Shown piece by piece: positions 18,315-26,209 of a DNA stretch of 64,000 nt. The stretch is taken from contig JAZSAS010000010.1 in NCBI GenBank assembly GCA_045602005.1, positions 17,023 to 81,022 on the forward strand, given 5' to 3'. The stretch is from UMGS755 sp045602005. Its GTDB lineage: Bacteria; Bacillota; Clostridia; UBA1381; UBA9506. The position numbers were made by a program, and so were the translations under genes. A model generated the notes under the pieces. That model did not search any database, was not told where the DNA came from, and saw only the letters and a list, made by a program, of their open reading frames with translations. How positions within the stretch are numbered: position 1 is the first letter of the stretch; every line of letters starts with the position of its first letter.

Positions 18315-19187
18315 TTAGTCTCCCCCTTGTCCTGATTTCATGTCACGGTGGGTGACAATGGTGTAGTAATTCTTTTGCTTCAGTTCGTTTCCTAAGGCTG
18401 TTGCCACTGCAACAGAGCGGTGTTTGCCGCCGGTGCAACCAATGCCAATGGCAAGATGTGTTTTGCCTTCTTCCACATATTGCGGCAAGAGAAAGTTAAT
18501 CATGTCGCTGAGCTTTTCCATAAAAGCTTTGGTTACGTCACAATTCATCACATAATCACGCACCGGGGCATCTAAGCCTGTTTGGTTCCGAAGTTCCGGT
18601 TCATAAAAGGGATTGGGCAGAAACCGCACATCAAACACCAAGTCGGTGTCTAGAGGAATGCCCCGTTTAAAACCAAAGGAAATAATGTTCACGTTAATGT
18701 TTTCAAATTTTTGACGAGATTCAAACAACGCAAGAATCTGCTCTCTAAGCTGCTTTGTTATGAGCCCGGTGGTGCTGATGATGTGGTCAGCTTTATCACG
18801 GATTTCAAAGAGGAGGCGGCGTTCGGTTTCAATGCCATCAATCAACAGACCGCCCTTAGCATGGGGATGCTTACGCCGGGTTTCTTTATAACGTTTGATA
18901 ATGGTTTCATCACTTGCCTCTAAAAACAGAACCTCGCAGTTATAACCTGTTGTTTTTTTCAGCTTGGTGATTTCGTCTGCCAGACGCATGATTTTGTCAC
19001 CGCTTCTGGCATCGACCACAAAAGCAATTTTATCCATTGCAATGTTGGAGTTCTGGCACAGAGTGACAAATTGTGTAATCAGCGTAGGCGGAATATTATC
19101 AATACAATAATAGCCGATGTCCTCCAAAATGTGAACAACGGTGGTTTTTCCGGCACCGGACATGCCTGTTACAATAATAAATTGCAT
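18315..19187 (-). CDS. rapZ: RapZ/YvcJ family nucleotide-binding protein
   Basis: This 290-residue P-loop protein has Walker A GMSGAGKTT, DNIPPTLI, the VVDARSGD Walker-B-like segment and the C-terminal GIGCTGGKHRSV that binds aminosugar phosphates or RNA in E. coli RapZ. In enterobacteria RapZ controls GlmS; the Bacillus homologue YvcJ is a GTPase linked to competence. Here the next gene upstream is glmM of the same aminosugar pathway, which fits an envelope-precursor role. The usual partners yvcK and whiA are absent from the window. Confidence 0.92.
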   Translation of the reverse strand: MQFIIVTGMSGAGKTTVVHILEDIGYYCIDNIPPTLITQFVTLCQNSNIAMDKIAFVVDARSGDKIMRLADEITKLKKTTGYNCEVLFLEASDETIIKRYKETRRKHPHAKGGLLIDGIETERRLLFEIRDKADHIISTTGLITKQLREQILALFESRQKFENINVNIISFGFKRGIPLDTDLVFDVRFLPNPFYEPELRNQTGLDAPVRDYVMNCDVTKAFMEKLSDMINFLLPQYVEEGKTHLAIGIGCTGGKHRSVAVATALGNELKQKNYYTIVTHRDMKSGQGGD

Positions 19188-19312
19188 AACGTCCCCTCGT
19201 CCTTCTAACTTATTCTGCAGTAACAGATAATGCTGACAAAATTTTTAAATAATGTTTTTCTATCAAAATGGCAACAACAAGAGCACCTTTCTCAATGAAC
19301 GAAATAGCACTT

Positions 19313-20662
19313 TTAGCCTAAACGTGCTTCAATGAGTTTGGCAAGATACTTTGCTTTCTGTGTGATGATATTCAAATCAGGACCTTCCAGCATCACGCGA
19401 ACACACGGCTCTGTGCCGGAAGGACGAATCAACACCCGGCCAGAGTCTGCCAGTTCGTTTTCCAACTGGGCAATTTCATCTTTAATGACCTCATCCTTTG
19501 CAAAATCCTCTTTTTTAGAGTTTTGCACCTTGGCATTCACCGTTACCTGTGGCAGGGTTTTAAATACCTCAGAAAGCTCGGAGAGTTTCTGGCCGGATTT
19601 TTTTATAATGGAAAGAAGTTGCAGCGCAGACAGCAGTCCGTCACCGGTGGTGTTGTTTTCAAGGAAAATAATGTGCCCTGATTGTTCGCCACCTAAAATA
19701 TAACCGCTTTTAAGCATTTCCTCTAAAACATAGCGGTCACCCACACGGGTTTGAACAATGTTAATGCCCTTTTCTTTGGCGGCCAGTATCAGCCCCAGAT
19801 TTGTCATCACGGTGGTGACCAGCGTATCCTTCACTAACCGGCCCTTTTCTTTTAAGAAATTGGCACAAATGAACATGATTTTGTCGCCGTCAATCAAGTT
19901 GCCTTTTTCATCCACGGCCAGCAAACGGTCAGCATCACCATCGAAGGTCAGTCCCAAATCCACATCAATATTTTTCACATATTGTTGAAATTCTTTGGTG
20001 TGGGTGGAGCCGCAATTGTGATTGATGTTGGTGCCGGTGGGGTGGTTATGAACCACGAAAGCTTCAGCTCCCAGCTCCACAATGACCTTCACCGTGCTTT
20101 TATAGCTGGCGCCGTTCGCACAGTCAACAGCAATGCGCAGACCCTTTAGGTCACAATCGATGGTGCTTTTTGCAAAATCAATATAGTCCCGCAGTGCGGT
20201 TTCGCAGGTTTCAACTGTTCCCACAGCATCACCTGTGGGGCAGAGGATTTCTTCGCTGTCATCTAAGATGATGGCTTCGATTCGTTCTTCAATTGCATCA
20301 CTTAATTTATAGCCGTTGGCATTGAAAATTTTAATACCGTTGTATTCAGCTGCGTTGTGTGATGCGGAAATTACGATGCCGGCATCGGCTTCGTATTTTC
20401 TGGTTAAATAAGCCACAGCCGGAGTGGGAATGATGCCCAAATTTACAACGCTGGCACCTACAGAGCAAAGTCCGGAAGCCAGTGCCGACTCCAGCATATC
20501 ACCGGAAAGGCGAGAATCCTTTCCAATGAGAATTTTTGGCTTGTGGTGAGTTTCCTTTGTTAAGACATAAGCTGCAGCCTTGCCGATTTGCATGGCCAGC
20601 TCACAGGTCAGTTCGAGATTGGCAATACCCCGAACGCCGTCAGTACCAAATAGTCTACCCAA
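19313..20662 (-). CDS. glmM: Phosphoglucosamine mutase
   Basis: GlmM converts glucosamine 6-phosphate to glucosamine 1-phosphate for UDP-GlcNAc and peptidoglycan. The 449-residue protein has the GTDGVRG start, the phosphoserine loop GIVISASHNAAEYNG, the metal-binding loop FDGDADR, the sugar loop GGEQSGH and the phosphate-binding RPSGTEP. The start is TTG, set by AGGAGG nine bases upstream. A promoter fits at 20720-20748. Confidence 0.96.
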   Translation of the reverse strand: MGRLFGTDGVRGIANLELTCELAMQIGKAAAYVLTKETHHKPKILIGKDSRLSGDMLESALASGLCSVGASVVNLGIIPTPAVAYLTRKYEADAGIVISASHNAAEYNGIKIFNANGYKLSDAIEERIEAIILDDSEEILCPTGDAVGTVETCETALRDYIDFAKSTIDCDLKGLRIAVDCANGASYKSTVKVIVELGAEAFVVHNHPTGTNINHNCGSTHTKEFQQYVKNIDVDLGLTFDGDADRLLAVDEKGNLIDGDKIMFICANFLKEKGRLVKDTLVTTVMTNLGLILAAKEKGINIVQTRVGDRYVLEEMLKSGYILGGEQSGHIIFLENNTTGDGLLSALQLLSIIKKSGQKLSELSEVFKTLPQVTVNAKVQNSKKEDFAKDEVIKDEIAQLENELADSGRVLIRPSGTEPCVRVMLEGPDLNIITQKAKYLAKLIEARLG

Positions 20663-20719
20663 GTGTAGCGACCTCCTGTATTTAATTGCTTACAATGGAA
20701 TATTGTACTCACTTTTTTT

Positions 20720-20748
20720 ATTTTATCACATTTTTTTATAAATGTAAA
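20720..20748 (-). promoter_or_regulatory. Predicted sigma-A promoter for glmM
   Basis: On the minus strand TTTACA (20748-20743) and TAAAAT (20725-20720) are separated by 17 bases, roughly 60 bases upstream of the glmM TTG start. Confidence 0.6.
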
Positions 20749-20814
20749 AGGTTTTTAGAAAAATTGTCCATAATAATTATGAATTGAAGTATTGTATTTT
20801 AAGGAGTTTGTATC

Positions 20815-21087
20815 ATGATTGTTGCTTTAGAAAATGGGTTAGAAAAATTTCATAATATTCTTCTGGAAAGGGGACATCAGGTTGTGCCTCTATATGGTCA
20901 TGGGGGTGGTGTTGATGCGATTATATATCAAAATGAGACTATTTTTGAACTCCCCCTTTCTCCCCAAAACTACAGTGGCGAAGAGGGAGGCATTTTTATG
21001 GTGTGTGCCAGGGGGCTGGAGCCTGAACAGTTGGCAGAAATTTTGGAGCATAGGGCCTATGGCGGAAAGGGTCTGTTTGAACTTTAA
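20815..21087 (+). CDS. Small YkuS/UPF0180-like protein
   Basis: This 90-residue soluble protein starts at ATG behind AAGGAG. Its plan (an N-terminal LENGLEKFHNILLERGHQVVPL segment broken by a Gly-rich VDAIIY stretch, then a C-terminal EQLAEILEHRAYG helix) resembles the short YkuS/UPF0180 family of Firmicutes, whose function is unknown. It stands alone, divergent from glmM, and ends in an 11-base inverted repeat. The family match is moderate. Confidence 0.6.
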   Translation: MIVALENGLEKFHNILLERGHQVVPLYGHGGGVDAIIYQNETIFELPLSPQNYSGEEGGIFMVCARGLEPEQLAEILEHRAYGGKGLFEL

Positions 21088-21104
21088 GACAAAAAAGTTC
21101 AAAC
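21075..21104 (+). repeat. 11-base perfect inverted repeat over the end of the YkuS-like gene
   Basis: GTTTGAACTTT (21075-21085) is repeated in inverse as AAAGTTCAAAC (21094-21104) with an eight-base loop that includes the stop codon. No T run follows, so it is at best a weak terminator. It lies 27 bases upstream of the nifS -35 box and could alternatively be a protein-binding site. Confidence 0.5.
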
Positions 21105-21130
21105 ACTTCTGAAATTTATTGATTTTTTTA

Positions 21131-21159
21131 TTGAAGTTTTATCAAAAGTGATGTATAAT
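21131..21159 (+). promoter_or_regulatory. Predicted sigma-A promoter for nifS-nifU-queT
   Basis: TTGAAG (21131-21136) and a perfect TATAAT (21154-21159) are 17 bases apart, about 70 bases upstream of the nifS start. Confidence 0.65.
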
Positions 21160-21230
21160 AATAGTGTTATATATTTTTGCTTTTTTCAAGGCCGAAAAGC
21201 CTTGATGCATTTTATAGAGGCTGGTGACAT

Positions 21231-22397
21231 ATGAGTAAATTTGTATATTTAGATAACAGTGCCACAACGCCGGTAAAACCGGAGGTTTTGGCGGCAATGT
21301 TACCATATTTGAAAGAGGAGTATGGGAATCCGTCCTCGATTTACAGAAAAGCTGCCGCATCTGAATTGGCAGTGGTAACTGCCAGAAAACAAGTGGCAGA
21401 GGCACTGGGTGCTGAGCCATCGGAAATTTTCTTTACCGCATGCGGCACCGAGGCCGACAACTGGGCCATTAAGGGTGTTGCTTTTGCAAATCAGAATAAG
21501 GGCAAACACATTATTTCTTCTCAAATTGAGCACCATGCTGTGCTGCATACCCTGGAGTATCTGGAAAAGCAAGGCTTCTCCGTGACCTACCTTCCTGTGG
21601 ACGAGGAGGGAAAGGTGCGTCCTGAGGATTTGCAAAATGCCATTCGGGAGGATACGATTTTAGTAACCATCATGATGGCGAACAACGAAATTGGTACCAT
21701 TGAACCTATTAGTGAGTTAGCGGCCATTGCAGCTGAAAAAAACATTCTGTTTCATACTGATGCTGTGCAGGCGGTTGGGTCCATTCCCGTTGATGTTAAA
21801 ACATTAGGGGTTAATCTTTTGTCTCTGTCTGCTCATAAATTTGGCGGCCCTAAGGGTGTTGGTGCTTTGTATATCAAAAAAGGCACGAAGATTGATACCT
21901 TTATGCATGGCGGGGCACAGGAAAGAAATCGCCGTGCCGGCACAGAAAACGTGGCCGGTATTGCCGGCTTGGGCAAGGCTATCACCCTTGCAACGGCCAA
22001 CCTTGCTGAAAAGCAAGAACGAATTGAGGCATTGCGGGATAAGCTGATTCAAGGCGTTTTAGATATGATTCCTGATTCACACGTTAATGGTTCATTGGTA
22101 GACCGTCTTCCCGGAAATGCCAATTTCTGCTTCCGGTATATTGAGGGAGAGGCACTGCTTCTGCGGCTTGATGCTAAGGGTGTTGCGGCATCTAGCGGTT
22201 CTGCCTGCACCAGCGGTTCGCTAGACCCTTCACATGTGCTTTTGGCATTGGGTTTGCCTCATGAGATTGCACATGGTTCTCTGCGGTTGTCGATTGGCGA
22301 GCAGAACACAGAGGAGGATGTTGACTATGTGCTGGAGATTTTGCCGGGAATTGTGCAGACCTTGCGCATGATGTCCCCCTTGTATCCGGGTAATTAG
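21231..22397 (+). CDS. nifS: Cysteine desulfurase (NifS/IscS family)
   Basis: This 388-residue PLP enzyme takes sulfur from cysteine and hands it to a scaffold for Fe-S clusters, and often to thiouridylases. Motifs are YLDNSATTPV, HHAVLHTLEYL, HTDAVQAVG, the PLP lysine in SAHKFGGPKG, and the mobile-loop nucleophile Cys in SSGSACTSGSLDPSHVL. It is 15 bases upstream of nifU. The NifS-like naming rests on this pairing in Clostridia; IscS would be an equal label. Confidence 0.93.
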   Translation: MSKFVYLDNSATTPVKPEVLAAMLPYLKEEYGNPSSIYRKAAASELAVVTARKQVAEALGAEPSEIFFTACGTEADNWAIKGVAFANQNKGKHIISSQIEHHAVLHTLEYLEKQGFSVTYLPVDEEGKVRPEDLQNAIREDTILVTIMMANNEIGTIEPISELAAIAAEKNILFHTDAVQAVGSIPVDVKTLGVNLLSLSAHKFGGPKGVGALYIKKGTKIDTFMHGGAQERNRRAGTENVAGIAGLGKAITLATANLAEKQERIEALRDKLIQGVLDMIPDSHVNGSLVDRLPGNANFCFRYIEGEALLLRLDAKGVAASSGSACTSGSLDPSHVLLALGLPHEIAHGSLRLSIGEQNTEEDVDYVLEILPGIVQTLRMMSPLYPGN

Positions 22398-22411
22398 AAA
22401 GGAGCTTTTGC

Positions 22412-22843
22412 ATGTATAGCGAAAAAGTTATGGACCATTTTGAAAATCCCAGAAATGTGGGAGAAATTGCAGATGCCAACGCAATTGGTCAGGTTGGAAA
22501 TGCCAAATGCGGCGATATCATGAAGATATATATGAAAATTGAAGATGGTGTGATTCAGGATTGCAGTTTTAAAACCTTTGGTTGCGGTGCTGCCATTGCC
22601 ACCAGTTCTATGGCAACTGAAATGGTGAAGGGAAAAACGGTGGAAGAGGCCAGAAAGCTGACTAACGCTGCCGTGATGGAGGCGCTTGACGGCCTGCCCC
22701 CTGCCAAGGTGCATTGTTCTGTTTTGGCTGAGGAGGCCATTGAAGCTGCCATTGAGGATTATTATAAGCGCAACAATCTGGCATTTGAGCCTAAAAAGCA
22801 ATGCTCTGGCTGTTGCGGTAGCTGTGACCATCATCATGAATAA
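22412..22843 (+). CDS. nifU: Fe-S cluster assembly scaffold, NifU/IscU type
   Basis: This 143-residue protein is the scaffold that receives sulfur from NifS. It has the three cluster-ligand cysteines (NAKCGDIMK, TFGCGAAIATSS, VHCSVLAEEAI) and the MDHFENPRNVG start. A tail of about 15 residues (QCSGCCGSCDHHHE) adds four Cys and three His beyond the basic IscU core and could bind metal. AAAGGAG precedes the ATG. The last eight bases overlap the queT start. Confidence 0.92.
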   Translation: MYSEKVMDHFENPRNVGEIADANAIGQVGNAKCGDIMKIYMKIEDGVIQDCSFKTFGCGAAIATSSMATEMVKGKTVEEARKLTNAAVMEALDGLPPAKVHCSVLAEEAIEAAIEDYYKRNNLAFEPKKQCSGCCGSCDHHHE

Positions 22844-23309
22844 GGTGAAAAAGCTGGTTTATGGTGCTGTTGTGGCGGCTGTTTATGCTGTTTTGACCTT
22901 GCTGTTTTCCTGGATTTCTTATGGGCCTATTCAGTTTCGGATTTCAGAAGTAATGACAGTGTTGCCGATTTTTGCACCATATTCCATTTCAGGGCTAACA
23001 ATTGGTTGCATTGTTGCCAACCTCGTTGGAGGTTATGGCATTTATGATATTGTATTTGGCTCGTTGGCAACTTTGGTGGGAGCCATAGGCACATGGCTTT
23101 TGAGAAAAAGACCTGTATTGGCCGTGCTGTCACCGGTGATATCCAACAGCCTGATTGTGGGTAGCATGCTGTATTTCGTAGTGCCGGATTCGGCAGCGCT
23201 TTGGCTGAATATGTTCACAGTGGGTGTAGGGGAGTTGGTTATTTGTGTGGGTTTGGGCTTGCCGTTATGCCGACTTCTTGAAAAGCGTCCAGAGCTGTTG
23301 GGGAACTGA
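22836..23309 (+). CDS. queT: QueT-family ECF transporter substrate-binding subunit
   Basis: This 157-residue membrane protein with about five to six helices matches the QueT family: VYAVLTLLFSWISYGPIQFR followed by ISEVMTVLPIF. QueT is the S component proposed for uptake of queuosine precursors such as preQ1 and works with a shared EcfA1A2T module (encoded at 35943-38490). The ATG at 22836 lies inside the 3' end of nifU, so translation is probably coupled. No preQ1 riboswitch is seen, as there is no leader. The last 71 bases run antisense over the end of the next gene. Confidence 0.82.
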   Translation: MNKVKKLVYGAVVAAVYAVLTLLFSWISYGPIQFRISEVMTVLPIFAPYSISGLTIGCIVANLVGGYGIYDIVFGSLATLVGAIGTWLLRKRPVLAVLSPVISNSLIVGSMLYFVVPDSAALWLNMFTVGVGELVICVGLGLPLCRLLEKRPELLGN

Positions 23310-23634
23310 TAATTTTCAGAAATTCTCCTCTGGTTATGGGGTGAAGTCCTGAAAATTCTTTACATAATGCATGAGTGATAGCATCAGATTCCGGGTCAGG
23401 GAAATCCATTAGTAGAAAGACAGCGTCTTTGCAATTGGACATCTCACAACGAAGAGAATATTCCAGTTGCTCCGGAAGAACATTTGATGCATCAATAACG
23501 TGGAATTTTCGCAACTGTCCATTCTGTTTGCCCGGATAGCGCATGAAAAAGTGAATCAGTTGTTCTGTTAGGTTGAACACAGCATAAATCAACAAAAACA
23601 GCATAACGGAATCTTTCAGTATTGATAAGAACAT
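23239..23634 (-). CDS. Hypothetical protein with one N-terminal membrane helix
   Basis: This 131-residue protein is not recognised. It has one hydrophobic segment (about residues 6-27, DSVMLFLLIYAVFNL) followed by a soluble acidic domain with four Cys. GAGGTG six bases upstream of the ATG at 23634 supports translation. Its 3' end overlaps the queT 3' end by 71 bases on the opposite strand. The ribosome-binding site and the membrane-then-soluble plan argue that it is a real gene. Confidence 0.65.
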   Translation of the reverse strand: MFLSILKDSVMLFLLIYAVFNLTEQLIHFFMRYPGKQNGQLRKFHVIDASNVLPEQLEYSLRCEMSNCKDAVFLLMDFPDPESDAITHALCKEFSGLHPITRGEFLKIISSPTALDAFQEVGITASPNPHK

Positions 23635-23720
23635 AAGAGTCACCTCGGTTTATCATATGTTCTTTTTAATAAAAAGTTACTGTAAAAAAAGCCTTGTGTG
23701 AGGCAGAAGGAGTATCAATC

Positions 23721-24269
23721 ATGAACAAAAAATCAACAATGGATGTCAAAAAACTCACTGTGTCGGCACTTTTGACGGCAATTGCCATTCTCATTCCAAT
23801 GGTTATGCCCATTAAAATTAGAGTAGAGCCGATTTTTTCAGCTACCTTGGCAGCACATGTGCCCGGTATTTTAGCTATGTTTATCGGTCCTTTTGCCGTG
23901 GTGGGAACAGCTATCGGCAGTGCTATCGGTTTCTTTCAGCTGGGCCCCTGGGTTGCTGCCCGCGCGTTTATGCATCTGCTTTTTGGCCTTTGCGGTTACT
24001 ACATGATAAAAAAGAACTATAACATCTTTTTCGTTATTTTGTTAACCGGCGTGATTCATGCTGTTAGTGAAATGGTAGTGGGATTGGTATCTCTGCCTTT
24101 TGTAACAGTGCCGGCAAGCGGTGTGCTGATGTATATTCTGGCAACAATTGGTCTTGGAACCTTCATTCATCACTGTATTGATTTTGCCATTGTGATGGTG
24201 ATTTACAAGCCTTTGCAGGCAGCAAAAATTCTGCCAGGACCTCTTACATATAAGAAATTCAAGGCGTAA
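23721..24269 (+). CDS. ECF transporter substrate-binding (S) subunit, possibly niacin (NiaX-like)
   Basis: This 182-residue protein has six hydrophobic segments and a lysine-rich end. The order (LTVSALLTAIAILIPMVMPI, HVPGILAMFIGPF, an AIGFFQLGPW loop, ARAFMHLLFG) is that of ECF S components and most resembles NiaX-like niacin binders, but the vitamin is a guess. AAGGAG lies eight bases before the ATG at 23721; a GTG at 23694 has no such site. It would use the EcfA1A2T module encoded 12 kb downstream. Confidence 0.75.
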   Translation: MNKKSTMDVKKLTVSALLTAIAILIPMVMPIKIRVEPIFSATLAAHVPGILAMFIGPFAVVGTAIGSAIGFFQLGPWVAARAFMHLLFGLCGYYMIKKNYNIFFVILLTGVIHAVSEMVVGLVSLPFVTVPASGVLMYILATIGLGTFIHHCIDFAIVMVIYKPLQAAKILPGPLTYKKFKA

Positions 24270-24281
24270 TTCGCATAAAAA

Positions 24282-24326
24282 AAAACGGGACAGCGGTGTA
24301 AAATCATTTCCGCTGTCCCGTTTTTT
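24282..24326. terminator. Bidirectional intrinsic terminator between the ECF S gene and coaX
   Basis: A 12-base-pair perfect stem (ACGGGACAGCGG / CCGCTGTCCCGT) is preceded by an A run and followed by TTTTTT, between convergent genes. Confidence 0.92.
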
Positions 24327-24329
24327 ATT

Positions 24330-25109
24330 TTATTGATTTTTGACTGTTTCTTCATAAATCAGTCGCAGACCTTCCAAAGTTAAATCACGGTTAATGTCGG
24401 TGATTTCTTTAGAAATGCCGGCAATGAGTTTAGAGAGACCGCCGGTTGCAATCACACGCACATTCGGTTCGCCCAGTTCCTCTTTAATTCTGCGAACAAT
24501 GGCATCTACCATACCGGCATAGCCATATACAATACCTGATTGCATGGAATGTTCTGTGTTTTTTCCAATTACCGTCACCGGACGAACAATTTCCACCCGA
24601 GGCAGCTTGGAGGTTTTTTCAACCAAAGCATCCATGGAGATTTTTAAACCGGGATAAATCACACCGCCCAAATAATCTCCCTTGCCCGACATGGTGCAGA
24701 ACGTGGTGGCAGTGCCGAAATCAATGATGATGACCGGACCGCCATATAACCGATATGCCGCAAAGGCATTTACCAAGCGATCAGCACCCAATTCGCCGGG
24801 ATTGTCTGTTAAAATATTAATGCCCAGCTGTGCACTGCCGGGATGAATAACAGTAGGCAGCTTGCCCAGATATTTTTTAGATGCATTTACCAGGGAATGC
24901 ATAATTGGAGGCACCACAGAAGAAATCATTACATCGCAAATTTCTTCAGGGCAAATGCCGGCATTTTGCAAAATATGAGAAAAAAACAAGCCAATTTCGT
25001 CAGAGGATTTGTTCTTGTCTGTTGCCATGCGGTAGCTGGCAATCAGCTTATCTCCCTTATAAAATCCCAAAACAATATTGGTGTTTCCAACGTCAATCAC
25101 AAAAAGCAT
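24330..25109 (-). CDS. coaX: Type III pantothenate kinase
   Basis: CoaX phosphorylates pantothenate, the first step to coenzyme A; the type III enzyme needs a monovalent cation. The 259-residue protein has the phosphate-binding DVGNTNIVLG, LGADRLVNAFAAY, the DFGTATT motif and GGVIYPG. AAGGAGG precedes the ATG. It is the last gene of the hisZ-hisG-hisH-phosphoesterase-coaX run, 11 bases after the phosphoesterase. Confidence 0.95.
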   Translation of the reverse strand: MLFVIDVGNTNIVLGFYKGDKLIASYRMATDKNKSSDEIGLFFSHILQNAGICPEEICDVMISSVVPPIMHSLVNASKKYLGKLPTVIHPGSAQLGINILTDNPGELGADRLVNAFAAYRLYGGPVIIIDFGTATTFCTMSGKGDYLGGVIYPGLKISMDALVEKTSKLPRVEIVRPVTVIGKNTEHSMQSGIVYGYAGMVDAIVRRIKEELGEPNVRVIATGGLSKLIAGISKEITDINRDLTLEGLRLIYEETVKNQ

Positions 25110-25120
25110 AACAAGCCTCC

Positions 25121-25591
25121 TTAAGGTAAATCAAAAAATTCTGCAGATAGTTTTCCCTCTGCAACTGTTAGTATCGCATAAGAACAACCCGGGTAGCACA
25201 GAGAACCGGGATTGATTATGTGAATGTTCCCAACCCGCTGGTCAGTGCGCTGGTGGGTGTGCCCAAACAACACAGCCTGACAATCATTTTGATGGGCCTT
25301 GCGGATGAGTCCCTCCCAATCTCTTTTCACACGTTCCAAATGACCGTGGGTGATATAAAAACGAACACCTTCAAGCTCTACAATGCGAAAATAGGGCAAG
25401 TCAGACTGCCAATCATTATTTCCGCAAACGGCAAGCATTGCAAGGTGGGGTGGTACTACACAGGTGATATATTCAAAGTCTCGCTCCATGTCTCCGCAAT
25501 GAATAATCATGTCTAAAGAACCGCATTGTGCCAGAACATCGTCAATCCGGTTGGTGTCGTTATGCGTGTCGCTTAACAGTAAAATTCTCAT
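25121..25591 (-). CDS. YfcE/MJ0936-type metallophosphoesterase
   Basis: This 156-residue calcineurin-like phosphodiesterase has all five metal-binding blocks: SDTHND, HCGDME, CGNND, HGHLERV and GHTHQRTD. Relatives of this length hydrolyse phosphodiesters or phosphoproteins in vitro with unclear physiological substrates. It overlaps the hisH stop by four bases. Often this family adjoins rdgB/rph; here it sits between histidine and CoA genes. Confidence 0.9.
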   Translation of the reverse strand: MRILLLSDTHNDTNRIDDVLAQCGSLDMIIHCGDMERDFEYITCVVPPHLAMLAVCGNNDWQSDLPYFRIVELEGVRFYITHGHLERVKRDWEGLIRKAHQNDCQAVLFGHTHQRTDQRVGNIHIINPGSLCYPGCSYAILTVAEGKLSAEFFDLP

Positions 25592-26199
25592 TGTGCGGCT
25601 CCTGAGGCGAAGTTTTGTAACATGGCCAGTCCGGTTTTACCGCTTTTTTCAGGGTGGAACTGAGTTAAATACACAGAATCGGTCTCCACTAAAACATCAG
25701 CACTAACGCCATATTCCACAGTGGCGGCAACAGTGGATTTATCTGCCGCATCTACGTAATAGGAATGAACAAAATAAACATAAGGCGGCAGTTCTATGCC
25801 AGATAGCAGCAGGGATTGTTTCTGTATCGTCAAATGATTCCAACCGATTTGAGGAATTTTTAAGCCACAGTCTGCAGGAAAACGTTTGACTGTGCCGGAG
25901 AGAATGCCCAACCCCTCACAGTCACCCTCCTCGCTGTAATCATATAAGAGCTGCATGCCCAAACAAATGCCTAAGAAGGGTGTTTTTTTCTGAACAACCT
26001 CCCTGACAACTGCATCCAGACCGGCAGCCTTCAGCTTGTCCATAGCGTCACGAAAGGCACCCACACCAGGGAGCACAACACGGTCAGCAGAAAGAATCAC
26101 CTTGGGGTCGGCAGTGACAGTCACGTCCTGCCCGAGATATAAAAAGGCTTTTTCAACGCTTCTTAAATTGCCTGCATCATAATCCAGAATTGCTATCAT
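25588..26199 (-). CDS. hisH: Imidazole glycerol phosphate synthase subunit HisH
   Basis: HisH is the glutaminase that supplies ammonia to HisF in histidine synthesis. The 203-residue protein has the nucleophile Cys in GICLGMQ and the His-Glu of the class I triad in QFHPEKSGKTG, with the LDYDAGNLRSV start. GAGGT precedes the ATG. hisF, its obligate partner, is not beside it or elsewhere in the window. Confidence 0.95.
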   Translation of the reverse strand: MIAILDYDAGNLRSVEKAFLYLGQDVTVTADPKVILSADRVVLPGVGAFRDAMDKLKAAGLDAVVREVVQKKTPFLGICLGMQLLYDYSEEGDCEGLGILSGTVKRFPADCGLKIPQIGWNHLTIQKQSLLLSGIELPPYVYFVHSYYVDAADKSTVAATVEYGVSADVLVETDSVYLTQFHPEKSGKTGLAMLQNFASGAAQ

Positions 26200-26209
26200 T
26201 GTTTTTACC

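Noticed and set aside
22686..22836. preQ1 riboswitch or a longer N-terminus for queT
   Set aside because: The frame upstream of 22836 lies within the nifU coding sequence and lacks a ribosome-binding site; the QueT family starts at the 22836 ATG.
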